A stretch of 26,168 bases of DNA from Nephromyces sp. MM_2019 (GCA_015657535.1 JADHZB010000117.1:1-26168), one strand, 5' to 3'. Shown: positions 1 through 10,614, counted from the stretch's first letter. The notes: generated by a model not told the origin, from the sequence alone. Program-made: numbers and translations.

Positions 1-201
1 GTATGATGTTGAATAAAACGTGGGGCAGCACGACGTGCAATGGGGGGTAAAGCAGTATAACATATGCAGCAGCGCATCATGATCTTTGCCGTTTCTGGCA
101 TGTGTGTGGAGTATGATACCTACAACACACGGAGAGAAAGTCTCTGTGCGAGTCACACCCCTGCTCTTTAATAGCATTCAAAAGACCCCCTAAAAGCTTA
201 C

Positions 202-3200
202 CTTATCAAAACTCCAAGCTTCTTTGAATCTGCGAGAAAGCCTTCCTTTATACGCATTAAATCTGTATACTGTACTTCGTCCCCCTGGATAGGGGAGTTC
301 TTTGAGAAGTCTCGACGAAACTCCTGAATCTGCGAGTAATGTGCGACTGAAGCCTCCAAGTTCAGTGCATTCAGCTCCTGTGTGTGGAAAAGGGGATTCT
401 TTAAAAATGTGACGAAAATTGACGATTTAGGAGGAAGATACGGATGGTAATACAAACATAAGTGTACGTAGCATGGGGTGTGGCAAAGTTGATGCGTGTT
501 TGCATGTGTGCGGCTATTATCTCATATCCTTGAGTGTGTGTGGGTGTGTGTGGTTCTTATTTTATATACGTGCGTGTCTCTGTATGCATTATTTCATAGG
601 CGTGAGTTTGTGTGCTTATTACCTCCTGCGTGTGTGGGTGTGTGCGTGGTTATCATCTCATATGCCTGTGTGGTCATTATCTCATATGTGTGTGCTGATG
701 TGCGTGTCTACATATTATCTCATATGCGTGTTCGTGTTAGGATACGTGTGTGTGCAACATCATACGTGTGTGTCACCAGGTACGCTTAAACAATACGCTC
801 TATCCAATGCGTGTCGCTTAGTGGGCTGCCATATATGGAGAGTGAAGACAGCCCGGAAAACTATAGATAGAATGGGGGTATCTTGAGGTGAGCACACACA
901 TAGTGCACGTACCTTCATACCGGTACACACACATACACGCACACAATTATGCCTACGAAAACACATTCATACCTACTAACACACGCACTCATGCCTACGA
1001 ACTAAATCTGATACACGCACAAACAGCTTACACTTGCAGTGGATTTCAAAAGGCTAGAGCCCATCATATGAGCTTCTGCAGGAGTTCCAGAGGAATTTTC
1101 ATAACGAGGCTCTCCAGGCTTGTTGGCTGTAGGACGAAGAATGTGTACGTACACTCAAACCAACTTCACTTATACTAGCAACAGGCGACATTGATATCTT
1201 AACATGTGCGTGTGTATCTGTTGGCTTAGAAACATCGCTGTGTGGAGGGGACACTTGTGTGCATGCGAGTGTGTGTAGAGTGGGGGTGTGGTTTGTGGGA
1301 TGGGGGTATCCCAGGGTGGGGATAGTGCGGGTGTGTAGCATGGGGGTGTGCGCAGCGTAGGGGAGCGTGTGGTGTGGGCGTGTGTGTGGCGCTGGGGTGA
1401 GTGCATGTATATCTGTACGTTATGTTTCTACAACTAGTAACTCGATGACAATCTATTGATAGCAGCATGTATATACCACTCTTCTCCATAATACTCATAT
1501 CACTCATGCTTTTAGGAGTATAGATGCAATACACCCAATCTAACTATACACTGAAGAACATAAATACATCCACGCAATACAGGAAATTCAAAGGTATTAC
1601 CAGCATAAGCGTATCTCAAAGATTGCATATATACACTCATTACAATAAATACACACACCCATTACATCCTACCTCCATCATTCGTAACACTCGACTGTTG
1701 ATTACCGCTAACTCCCCTTCCACTTGGAGTCGCAGGAGAGCCGTTCACGGCCGAAGAGTCAGCTTTTTCCTTCAAAGACTTTCCACCGCTGCTGCCTCCG
1801 CTTTGCCTTTTAGAGGTTTGTGTATGGCTGGGTGTACATACGCTACCGTCTACAGCCGTAAGCTGAGATGCCTCATTCATTGCCTCAGTAAGCTTCCCAG
1901 ATCCTCTCTCATTGAGTAGATGTTTCTCAGCAGGTAATAACAGCGGAGCAACAGCATACTTTCCTGCTTTATGCTGAAATAGAGAAGCACCAGAAGCATC
2001 TTCTGTGCGTCTTGTAATCGAAGCGAAACGGCTTTCTTCATCATCCTGATAAGGAAGAGGTGAGAGGGTGGAGGGGAGATATAGCACTTGGTGGGGAGTG
2101 GTTGTGGGGGGTGAAGAAACATTGGGTGCGGGCGGGAATGAGCGTGAGTTGAGAGACTGTAAGTATCATAGTGGAAGGGGTGCGTTTCGCAGGGGAAACG
2201 GGCTAAATCATGTGGGTTCTCCTAGATCAAAGAAGCTAAGAGAGCGGGAGCCCTTTCAAGAAAAAGTGACCTGAAGATTAACTTCGGGATCCAGAGGGTG
2301 TGTAAACACCTCAACTGTGTGTGGGTCAGCACCATAACTGTGTATGTGAGCACCTCAGCTGTGTGTACACACCCTAACTGTATGTGCGTGCTTTAATCTT
2401 TTAATCGGTATCATATCACTAGAAGCAAACAGATAAGAACCTCTTCGCCATAAAGTTGGTTCAGCTGCCAATAGAACATTCAAAGAGGGTATCAGCATCA
2501 ACCCCAAAGCGTTCGTGGTATAGACCCAATGGCTACACTCATCACAAACAGCCAGTAATCTCCCTAGATACAACATAGCTTCCCATAGAAATAACACACA
2601 CAGAAAAAGCAGCTCACACACATAAAGAGCTGCTCACATACACAAAAAGCTGCTCACACACATAAGGAGCTGCTCACACACATAAGGAGCTGCTCACACA
2701 CATAAGGAGCTGCTCACACACATAAAGAGTTCCTCACATACACAAAAAGTAGCTCACGCACACAAAAAGCAGTTCACACACCTGCTCAGGGTCGGCGTCG
2801 AGACCATCGTTACACTCTTCATTCGCTAGACGCTCAGCATTCTCCCTAACATGCTCAGGAATCTTACTCTTATCTAAAGGCGTAGTATAGTCGTTATAAT
2901 CGAAAGTTGACTTCACACCATACAGCATCTCATTAGTCCTGAAGATTAGAAGAAGGAAACAAGTTAACGAGTAGAGGCAGGAAAAATCAAAGGAAAAGTG
3001 GGAAAATCGGAGAAAATGGAGGTTTTAGGGGGAATGCAGGATGAAAAGGGAGCGGAGGGCCGAGGGAGTGAAGAAAATGACGAAGATAGCGATAAAGATG
3101 AAGATGAAGAGAGTGTAAGCAGTAAGACCCAAGGAAGTGGCATATTTTGACAGAAAAAGACATTTTCCTGACATACATAATGACTTACGTAAACTGGTCC

Positions 3201-5101
3201 CATTCTGGGAGCTCTAAGGACTCCAAGTTTCCCTCTATACCGATTGAAGCATCATCGTCTGCAGAAAAAATCAGGAGAAGCTCAGCTCTAGACGAAAGAT
3301 ACATTCAAAAGGTAATACTTTCAAAGAAAACAGCGAAAAAGCAAATTACAGCATAAAAAACTTGAAAAAACTCAAGAAGATGAAGAAAAGGAAAGCAGCG
3401 AATTAGTATCGAAGCAAACTTTGTATGAGGACGCAAAACAAAATGTGTAAGCTTTAAGCAGGAAACACACGAGTGAAAAGTATAAATAATGGCACACACA
3501 CAGCAATACACAAAGCATCCACATACAAGTCGATAAAGGCAGCAAAAAAACATAGGTTTTGAAGAGCTCGTATATACACACACACACACACCTCCACCAT
3601 TCCAGCGTTGAAGCTCTCTTCGAGAACCAGGGCATCCCTTAGATATGTCTGTATCTATCTTAAAATCCCTCTTTTCTTTATCATCAAACGCTGAGGAAAT
3701 TTCAGGCTGTACGAGTGGGACGCTCATAGCACTGATTGAAACGTATTTGTTAGCAGGGATAATCAGTTGATTCTGTATCTCTCCACTCAGCTTATTCTGT
3801 AAAACCAAAAAAAGAGTAAAGCAGTGTGTGTGTGTGTGGTAGAGGAAATTTGAGTGTACTTACACCGGAAGAAGTTGATTAGCGTGAAATGAAGACTCAA
3901 AATGATGTAAGCTTTGGAGGACTTGAAACAATTAAAAAAATGCTTACGAACCCGTGCGTGTGTGTTCGACTAAAATCAAAAAGTGTCTGTGTGTGTGGAA
4001 GATGGCGCATATCTGGTCTTGGTAGTAGGCTGGCAAACACACTTTGATCCGGGCTGGTATGTGAGTTGAATAGCATAAGGAAAGGGATTATTATATGGTA
4101 AAGTAAGTAGTGTGTGTGGATAAAGCAAGTAGCGTGGGTGACGGCCAAATAACGTGTTACTCTGTGTGTGCCTAGCAATCAGAAAAGAAACTTCTCAGGA
4201 CAACACACAGACTTAGTCGATATCTTCAAAGAACAGCAGCAACAGAACAACTTGTGATTAAGTCTCCCTCCTGTCTCTGAGGTAGTTCCGATACCCCCTT
4301 TTCCCAATTCCTTTTCTCTGGTTCCCCCATTCTAACCCCCTTTCTACCCCCTTCTCCCCCTTTCTCGCTTCCTCCCCCCTCCCCCCCGCTGTTCTGCCTC
4401 CCTCCTCCTGCCTTTGCCTCCACCACTCACTCCTTGAGCTAACTCCTGAGCGAAATTGAGGCAGACGTCCATAACCCGCTGATCGCCTTTAGTGCCAGCA
4501 TCAAATGCATGGAATAAACCAGAGATCTTCGCTCCATTCATCATTTGAACGAGCACTGGCCTTCCCTGCACAAACACATACACCAAGTTGAAGAGTATTA
4601 AACGGGACGAAACTCCAGCTACATGCATGTGCGAAAATGAGTGCTACACTTGATCGACAGTTGCAGCACCTGGGATATGCTGATATATACATACACACAA
4701 GCAAAACACAGTCTAACAACGCAGTGAGAATCAGAAGGTGTATTTAGCTTCAAATATGAAACAAAGACTAACACACAAAGCAAGCAGCGATGCCACGCCT
4801 AGTATCAAGTGTAGTCAACTTATATGAACATACCAATGTCACGAGCGATGCAAACCCTAGAGTTCACACACACAGGAACCCAGCACGCTACTCAGCATGC
4901 ACACACCAACCTAGGATACACTTTGCAACACACTGACATAGAGGGCTCCACGTCACATCCACATGAACTCAGAAGGCTACACTTCACACACACATCTACC
5001 AAACTAACCACCAAGCTAGTCATGGTGAAGGCAAGACGCTCTATGTTAACATCGGCTGCCTTTTTCATAGGAGAAACTTTGCTAGGCTCGTGACGACCCA
5101 T
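202..5101 (-). CDS. ATXN2: Ataxin-2/Pbp1 homologue (SM-ATX + LsmAD), 3' partial
   Basis: Ataxin-2 proteins bind RNA and act in poly(A)/translation control and stress granules in the cytoplasm; that role is family knowledge. Exons (minus strand): 5101-5009, 4565-4431, 3796-3598 (or to 3592), 3258-3189, 2938-2782, 2464-2441, 2045-1673, 1126-1032, one uncertain at about 784-860, then 377-202, continuing out of the window after a GTAAGC donor at 201. Phases close at every firm junction. The SM-ATX domain spans exons 1-3: ERLAFTMTSLV joins GRPVLVQMMNGAKISGLF, then LIIPANKYVSISA. LsmAD follows: FKIDTDIS, RRELQRWN, LPEWDQFT joined to TNEMLYGVKSTFDYNDYTT and a helix with NAERLANEE, then GEE joined to DDEESRFASITRR, matching the family's 'EERG..DEEDRYS' tail. 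The rest is Ser/Gly/Thr-rich and disordered. The start is the ATG at 5101, which gives a family-like short leader before the Sm fold. A PAM2 motif is not visible and may lie beyond the edge. Confidence 0.9.
480..785. repeat. TG-rich intron tract, ataxin-2 gene
   Basis: Degenerate TGTGTG runs on the plus strand with recurrent TTATCTCATATG pieces fill the intron between the exon at 377 and the exon near 825. Two Val/Cys/Leu-rich frames on the plus strand here have no codon or family support. Confidence 0.7.
784..860 (-). other. Unresolved exon of the ataxin-2 gene
   Basis: Between the exon ending at 1032 (phase 0) and the exon starting at 377 (phase 0) there is one more open, non-repetitive segment. 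It can be read two ways. One is an exon 825-784, entered after TATGGCAG and left at GTACCT, 14 codons (PTKRHALDRAYCLS). The other enters at 860 after TCTATAG and reads FSGLSSLSIYGSPLS in another frame, leaving at a GTTTAA site. The first keeps phase 0 on both sides without forcing; the second has the Ser-rich composition expected of this disordered region. The exon may also be skipped, since both flanking exons are phase 0. Confidence 0.35.
2305..2395. repeat. Short degenerate ~20-bp repeat
   Basis: About four diverged copies of a unit like GCACCTCAACTGTGTGTG lie in the ataxin-2 intron between the 24-nt exon and the exon starting at 2045. No coding sense. Confidence 0.6.
2441..2464 (-). other. 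24-nt microexon of the ataxin-2 gene
   Basis: This eight-codon exon (LNQLYGEE) is supported by homology to the segment linking the LsmAD helix to the DEED-R-Y motif in ataxin-2. It enters after TTGGCAG and leaves at GTTCTT, a weak 5' splice site. It is phase 0 on both sides, so skipping it would remove eight residues without shifting the frame. Reading on to a GTGATA site would add seven hydrophobic residues, which does not fit the family. Confidence 0.6.
2607..2780. repeat. 20-bp minisatellite in an ataxin-2 intron
   Basis: Between eight and nine imperfect copies of a 20-bp unit (plus strand AGCTGCTCACACACATAAGG) fill the intron right next to the 5' splice site at 2781. On the coding strand each unit contains GTGTGTGAGCAG, close to the real exon-intron border CAG/GTGTGTGAAC. 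Confidence 0.9.
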
Positions 5102-5224
5102 TTTGTTAGTCTATAAAGTCTCGAGGGCATGCCTTAGCTTATCTGCATAAGATAAAGATAGGACACACACACATGCACACAACAGGAGAAGCATTAGCAG
5201 CATGGCACACACAAAATGAAGGAG

Positions 5225-8200
5225 TCAATTCATCATTATGAGGCCAAAGGATAAAGAAAGTATCCTAAAAGGCAAAATCAAACACAAGGGAAAACACACG
5301 CAACGGACAACACACACAAAGGAAAACACACATAAAGGACTACACACACAAAGGACAACACACACATGGGAAAACGCAAACAAAGGAAGACAGTACAATC
5401 GACACCCACTATATAACATGTAGATCAAACATTCAATACCAAGTAAATCATGCCAACACACACACAAATTGCGAAAAGAGAATGTACGCACCAAAGCATT
5501 CAAATAAAAGATCACAATGTATAGTGATCTTTTATTTGAATGCTTGTAAGTTAAAGCATCAAAGCACACACACATGCACACACCCACACATGCATCACAC
5601 AGATCCAAACCATTTGATGGCTTTAACAGTCAGGGCTCTAGGAGAAGGCTCTTCAATAATACTAGTGTGCGATCAGGCTAAGAATCCAAGAAAGCAACAC
5701 ACATAGTTTGAGAATAAAAGATAAATTCATAAGGAGAGGGAAGCTCCAACAAAAAGCAGCTATCGGCGGTGAAGATGGAAAGAATGTAATGATGCCTCGT
5801 TCAACCCTAGTAATCAGGTATCTTCATTGTGAGTGGATGTAGTTTGAATATCAATCAATACAGCATGAAAATATACAATGTGTGAGCAAAACTGTTATTC
5901 GCATATGCACAGGATCCTATTAAGATAACAGCCTGGTAAGATAAAAACCTAGTAACATGATAACATAGCAAGACATCTACCCAACAGCACACACACCAAC
6001 CTACCAACACACACACACCAACCCATTAACACATACAAAAAATCTTCCACACACACACCAACCTACCAACACACAAACACCCTACGACATACACTAAAGA
6101 TGTCGAATCTAAGCAACATAATAGATCCCCAACTTACGATAAAGTAACACACAGAAAAGGCTTAATAACGATCTCTTCCTTAGGCTCTTTCTTAGTAAAA
6201 AAACTACATATCTTCCTAATAAGCTGAAGCCCCTTAAGCATGTTTGCTCTTCTTGCTGGAGGAAGTAGAAATAGGTATTTGACAAGAGAAGGTTCACAAC
6301 ACACACAATTAGATATCAAGAAAAAGCTATAAAAATAGCGGAATGGCAAAGGAGTTGTGTGGGCACCAGTGTGTGATACGAATCCTATCATGTTAGAAAA
6401 TATTTGGGACACACAAACACGCACACACACGCACACATAGTGTGTGTGCATCTAAAACAGGGAAATTAGTGTAGCAAATTCAGGCAAACATTCTTTTCTT
6501 CAAGATATAAAGACTAAGAAGACATCACACCATTTTAACACACAAACACCCCATTACGCAAAATATCAAAGATAATAAATCAAGTATGGGATAAACAACA
6601 TCAAAGCAGCGCGAAAAAGACACATACACATAAACACATAAAAGAACTAGCTCATCTTCATTTACGAAAACTTCAACAAATCCGCATTCGCTGAAATATA
6701 ATGGTTCTATCACAAAAGTACCCACATAACTACGCTTAACAGCTCTTTCAAAGAAAGCAGGAAAGCGCATGATTCTACGGGAAATAAGCGAAATACCCCA
6801 AAAAACCGAGAATATGTGTGTGCGAAGTTTTGGCGATTCATGTTTCAAGTATTAAGACCTTTTCTTGTTGTATATGTGCATGTAGGCGTAGAGGCTTTCA
6901 TCTTCATGTCGCTTCCTAAACTTAGTGATGCTGCCTAGCATTCCTTTTCGTCTTCTCAACTTCACACTTTCCACGCTCCCACTTTCCAACCTTTGCAATT
7001 TCTACTCAACCCACTTTCCACCCCCCCACACTTTCTACACCCCCCCAAAGGCAAGGAAAAAAGCTTTACGCACACACTTCCTACAGAAGAAACTCCCCAA
7101 TTTTCACTCTCTCACCGACCAACAGAAAACCACCCCCAATTTACCACAAAGAAACAGGAAGCAACTAAATTTCTCAATTCAACCCCCACACTTTCCACCC
7201 TCCTCTCTGCCTCTATTACTCTGACCCTCGCTGCGTGTACAAAAAGAAGTTACCTCCCCCTTTCACCGTGCAATACATCCCCAAACAGAGCTTCCACTAA
7301 AAAGACAGGAAAAGGAGGGAATTCATTCCCTCTTCTTTACGCTTTTCATACCCTCCTTTTTGCATGCTCACTTCGAAGCGGTAGAAAACCCTCACAAGCA
7401 ACTTTCACACTGCGCACACACACTTCCAACTTTCTCTCTCTCCACCAATACACACAGCATAAACTGCTATTTCCCCCTCTCCATACCAACCTTTTTGCAC
7501 ACATACCTTGAAGCGCCAAAAAAATCTCACACATACCTCGAAGCGCCACAAAAATCTCACACATAAACTTATGACTTTCTCTTTCTCCACACACACACTA
7601 AGAACTTCTAACGACAACCTTATTTCCCACCCCCCCCTGCATTCACACACGCATAAGGTGCAGTATGCCAAAGCTTATGCCGCGGCAAAACATTGCGGAC
7701 ACAAGTGATTTCAAAAGAAAATTAAATTTACTTACATGAAAAAGAAGTAGAGCGGTGAAAACGCTACCCTTTAAATAAACTAAATAAATGAAGTGAGTTT
7801 ATCAAAGTTTCATTTAACAGCGAAAAATACATCGCTTGCACGTGGGTGTGCGTACACCTTCCCCTTGAACACTATCGATTGCTCACTTTAATTATTTCTC
7901 GTAGGTAGTAGTTTGTGTGTTTCAAAACTATTCAGCTTGCTAACTGCGATTGCTTTGGTAAGTTACCCCGGTGTGTGCTGGTTGAGGAAAAAATATACAC
8001 ACTGCTGATGGCAGAGGAAGTTAGTAACACACACGGTAGATTTATTAAGTTAGTGAAGTTATTAAGATACACAGAGACAGTAGTTGTGGAAGTTAGTCAC
8101 ACACTGTAGGAAACTTGTTAGCACACACACAAAATGAGTAGTGAAGTGGGTGAATGACACACACAAAACGAGTAGTGAAGTGGGTGAGTGACGCAAACAA

Positions 8201-8565
8201 AATGAGTAGTGAAGTGGGTGAGTGACACACACACGAGTTGTGGAGGTAGTGACACACACACGATGAGTTGTGGAGGTAGTGACACACGCATACGGTGAGT
8301 AGTAAAGTTAGTAACACAACACAGACACACAATACTACGTGAACTTAGTAATGCAAATACACACACACAATAGCAAATAAATTGGTCAACAAACACACTA
8401 GTACTCATGTTAGCATGGACAAATACAATAACATAAATACGTGCTAACACACAGATACACAAACATGCGTAATAACAGCAGCTCATCACCACACACACAT
8501 ACACACAAAAGAGAGAGATAAACCCAGATTTACCTGGTTGGAGGACTGATACCTTTTCGGTACAT
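5225..8565 (-). CDS. Unrecognised multi-exon gene, 3' end unresolved
   Basis: I do not recognise this protein. The start is firm: the ATG at 8565 is directly preceded by an in-frame TAA. Exons with closing phases are 8565-8534 (MYRKGISPPT), 7768-7736, 6930-6859 (FRKRHEDESLYAYMHIYNKK), 6774-6638 (MRFPAFFERAVKRSYVGTF, then SECGFVEVFVNEDEL) and 6255-6138 (ANMLKGLQLIRKI, then FTKKEPKEEIVIKPF; donor GTAAGT). The 6638 donor sits in a TG-rich stretch and is the weakest of these junctions. Further likely exons lie at 5806 leftward (acceptor ACTAG; VERGIITFFPSSPP), about 5662-5599 (EEPSPRALTVKAIKWFG) and from 5266, after a strong TTTTGCCTTTTAG acceptor, where two frames run to a stop; 5225 is the stop of one of them. 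The product looks basic and mostly soluble. It begins 30 bp after the stop of the upstream gene on the same strand. Confidence 0.55.
5283..5385. repeat. ~20-bp CA-rich tandem repeat
   Basis: Imperfect copies of an ACACACAAAGGA-type unit, five or so, lie near the putative 3' end of the gene that starts at 8565, upstream of the last acceptor. Confidence 0.65.
5494..5545. repeat. Perfect 22-bp inverted repeat with 8-nt loop
   Basis: Arm AAGCATTCAAATAAAAGATC continues with AC, is followed by the loop AATGTATA, and then its exact reverse complement to 5545. It is not CA-rich, unlike its surroundings. It lies between the ataxin-2 start and the upstream gene's last visible exons. RNA from either strand would fold into a strong hairpin. 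Confidence 0.92.
7499..7560. repeat. 30-bp direct duplication carrying a 5' splice-site-like sequence
   Basis: Two copies of a 30-bp unit (ACACATACCTTGAAGCGCCA...) lie in the intron between 7736 and 6930. Read on the minus strand, each contains GCGCTTC(A/G)AG/GTATGTGT, a near-perfect donor sequence, although neither is used in the model. Confidence 0.75.
8020..8345. repeat. ~34-36-bp minisatellite in an intron
   Basis: Repeated units of the type ACACACAAAATGAGTAGTGA followed by AGTGGGTGAGTG, about six recognisable and more degenerate ones at both sides, lie inside the first intron of the gene starting at 8565. Open frames here are products of the repeat. Confidence 0.85.
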
Positions 8566-8595
8566 TTAAACACGAAATATCAAATCACATAAAAC

Positions 8596-9640
8596 CTAAT
8601 GCACATGCTCTAGCAATGCTGGCAAGCAATCATTTGATAAGATTACACAGTTGCGTGTGTTTGCTAGTGTATTTGTGAGAATATATGTATGTCTTTGTTT
8701 GCGAGGGAGTTTGTGAGCTTGAATATGTGTGCGTGTGTGTGCGTGTGTGTGCGTGTGAGCATATGTGTTAATTTTCATGCAGTGAAGCTATTTGTGTTTC
8801 AATAGCTTTCGAGTGATTGATTGACATTCATACAGTCAGCTGCACAGCTATGGTTTACGCACACACACCAATACAGGTACAGACGCACACGCATGTGCAC
8901 ACGGCTATATACCTATGTACGCATATCCACAATGACACACAAACAGATATCACCTAGAGAAGTAATACCTACACATACCAGTACAAACCAGCACGCACAC
9001 ACACACAAACATACATTCACACCAACGACGACTAGTGCTCACATGCGGGGCATATTTTACAGCAACACCAACATACACACACACCCACTGACTCCTACAC
9101 ACGGACACATACACGCCCACACACACACACCCACCACACACACCCACCACACACACACACCAATAAATCGCTATATTCCTCCCTCTACAAGAAATGCTAA
9201 GCTGTGCTCTTTCCAGCTGTTAGGCTCTTACATCCACCGCTACTCCCAAGCCCCTTCGCCTTCCTGTAGGCTAATTTATCACCGTCACAAGTTTCCTGCA
9301 GATAGCTTCATCGTCCTGGAGACAATCCCGCAAATTCGGCAGTTTTTCAAAGTTTTTTCTCTGCAAATTAGGTTTATCATCCTCTTTTTGAGTGCATGTA
9401 CACTTCTAGAAGCGGATGAAACAGAAGAAACCTTTGTTCACCTTTTTTTATCTGCAATTTTTGAGAGACTTTCTTTGCTTATTGAGAGAATAAGGGAATT
9501 CACTACTATCTGTACAGCAGAATCTCTCTGAAGCTGGTAAATAACACACCACCTTGATGAATATGAGTGTATCTCATGTGCGCTTGCCGGAATTCGTTAG
9601 CGTAGCGATGAAATTGCAAGTCCTCTAAAGTCTTTTTCAT
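8596..9640 (-). CDS. Unrecognised multi-exon protein with helical segments
   Basis: I do not recognise this protein. The first exon is 9640-9553 (MKKTLEDLQFHRYANEFRQA, then HMRYTHIHQ), ending at GTGGTG. The ATG is probably the true start, because no AG occurs on this strand for about 145 nt upstream, so no 3' splice site is available there. A second open segment starts after TTTACCAG near 9536. The best exon is 9405-9283, 41 codons, after a TTTCATCCGCTTCTAG acceptor: charged and helical (QKEDDKPNLQRKNFEKLPNL, then RDCLQDDEAICRKLV). Next come 9184-9161 (REEYSDLL, running into a TG repeat that offers several donors) and the last exon 8663-8596 (NCVILSNDCLPALLEHVH and TAG). The junction between the second segment and 9405 does not close in phase, so a small exon or another splice site is missing from this model. 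A HEAT-like or adaptor protein is possible, without proof. Confidence 0.55.
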
Positions 9641-9806
9641 GCGTGTGTGTGCGTGTATGTGTTGGTGTGTATACGTATTTTCGTTATGGGTGTGTGTGTT
9701 GGCGCGGGAGTGTGTGGGTATATTTGTTAATATGTGATAGTAAGTATGTGTGGGTGCGTTGGTGTGTGTGTTAGCGTGTGCGTTTGCTGGTGTTTGGGTA
9801 TATGCA

Positions 9807-10614
9807 TTAGCAAGTTAGTCTGTTTGTGTTGGTGTGTGGGTGTGTATTTATGCTAATATCTCTGTGAGCGTGTGCTAATCTCTGTTTGTGTGCTAATCTG
9901 TGTGTGTGCGTGCTGATTTCGAATGCAGAATGATTCATAAAATTCTCTCTAAGGCAGCAGCCTAATAGAGTAGCTCTAGCCCAGGTGAGCAGCATAGAGC
10001 GCTTAGCAGCGATGGCTTTGTTGAGGCATATAAACTACTATATTTCTTAAGGAATCTATACATACACACCCGCATATACACTAGCATCGGGTTGGAGCTT
10101 GCCAACCTGAAGCCTAGATTTAGTATCTTCTTGCTATTTAAAACTATTTGCACACAAAAGTTGCAGCAACTACACTATACACGCATCTATATTTCATATG
10201 AATTGAATATAATCCTATTAATTTAATAGTCTGGCACACATGGAGAGGCACACACATACAGAGACATACACAATATATACAGATACATACACGCACACAC
10301 ACACATAGAGACATAAAGATATATAGACAAGCACATGCAGGCACGCACACATACAAAGGCACAAACACACACACACACAGCAAACGGGGCATACACACAC
10401 ACACAAATCATTATTCACACACACAAACTCACATCGATAAAAGAAAAACATACACAGATCACTCAATAAGCCGAACGCAACGCGTTTTCTCTTCACTACC
10501 GTGAAAACACATCATCATCCTGTAAATTGTTGAAGAAAAACAACGGAAGCTTCAAAAATCCACTGTTTCATCTGCTAAGTCGATGAAGCTTCGTTCGTTG
10601 AGAAATTCCTGCAT
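9807..10614 (-). CDS. Small unrecognised gene, four exons
   Basis: Exons 10614-10564 (MQEFLNERSFIDLADET), 10519-10500 (DDDVFSR, after a TTCAACAATTTACAG acceptor), 10113-10080 (LQVGKLQPDAS, donor GTATAT) and 10034-9807 join with closing phases. The last exon reads CLNKAIAAKRSMLLTWARAT and then LLGCCLRENFMNH before running into a repeat-encoded His/Thr tail with a stop at 9807. It must be terminal because this strand has no GT at all from 10033 to about 9675. A second frame of the same exon, entered one splice position earlier, would stop at 9962 (SALCCSPGLELLY). The frame is open upstream of the ATG, so extra 5' exons are possible; a Ser-rich open segment near 10850-10890 is one candidate. No family recognised; about 110 residues as drawn. 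Confidence 0.4.

Noticed and set aside
473..886. Two long plus-strand frames (137 and 97 codons)
   Set aside because: Composed of TG-repeat codons (Val, Cys, Leu, Tyr) inside an ataxin-2 intron; no family-like pattern.
2607..2780. CRISPR array
   Set aside because: Repeats are contiguous without unique spacers, in a eukaryotic intron.
2985..3150. Acidic plus-strand open stretch (NDEDSDKDEDEES)
   Set aside because: Looks coding, but it lies in a short intron between two proven LsmAD exons and is likely the complement of a pyrimidine-rich intron region. Kept out for lack of a start, splice sites or homology.
3147..3356. Plus-strand 69-codon frame
   Set aside because: Antisense to the ataxin-2 exon 3258-3189, which supplies the conserved WDQF motif.
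5494..5545. Bacterial-type terminator
   Set aside because: The hairpin is AT-rich, has no following T-run and the context is eukaryotic.
7640..7710. Plus-strand C-terminus VQYAKAYAAAKHCGHK
   Set aside because: Attractive peptide, but no linked exon upstream on the plus strand; the only extension is CA/CCC-rich repeat.
8821..9531. 236-codon plus-strand frame
   Set aside because: The first half is CA-repeat (Thr/His); the second half is the antisense of minus-strand exons 9405-9283 and neighbours, which have splice signals and charged coding-like sequence.
9926..9985. Plus-strand segment with excellent splice signals (AATGCAG / CCCAG-GTGAGC)
   Set aside because: All three plus frames contain stops within about 40 nt, while the minus frame is open and coding-like.
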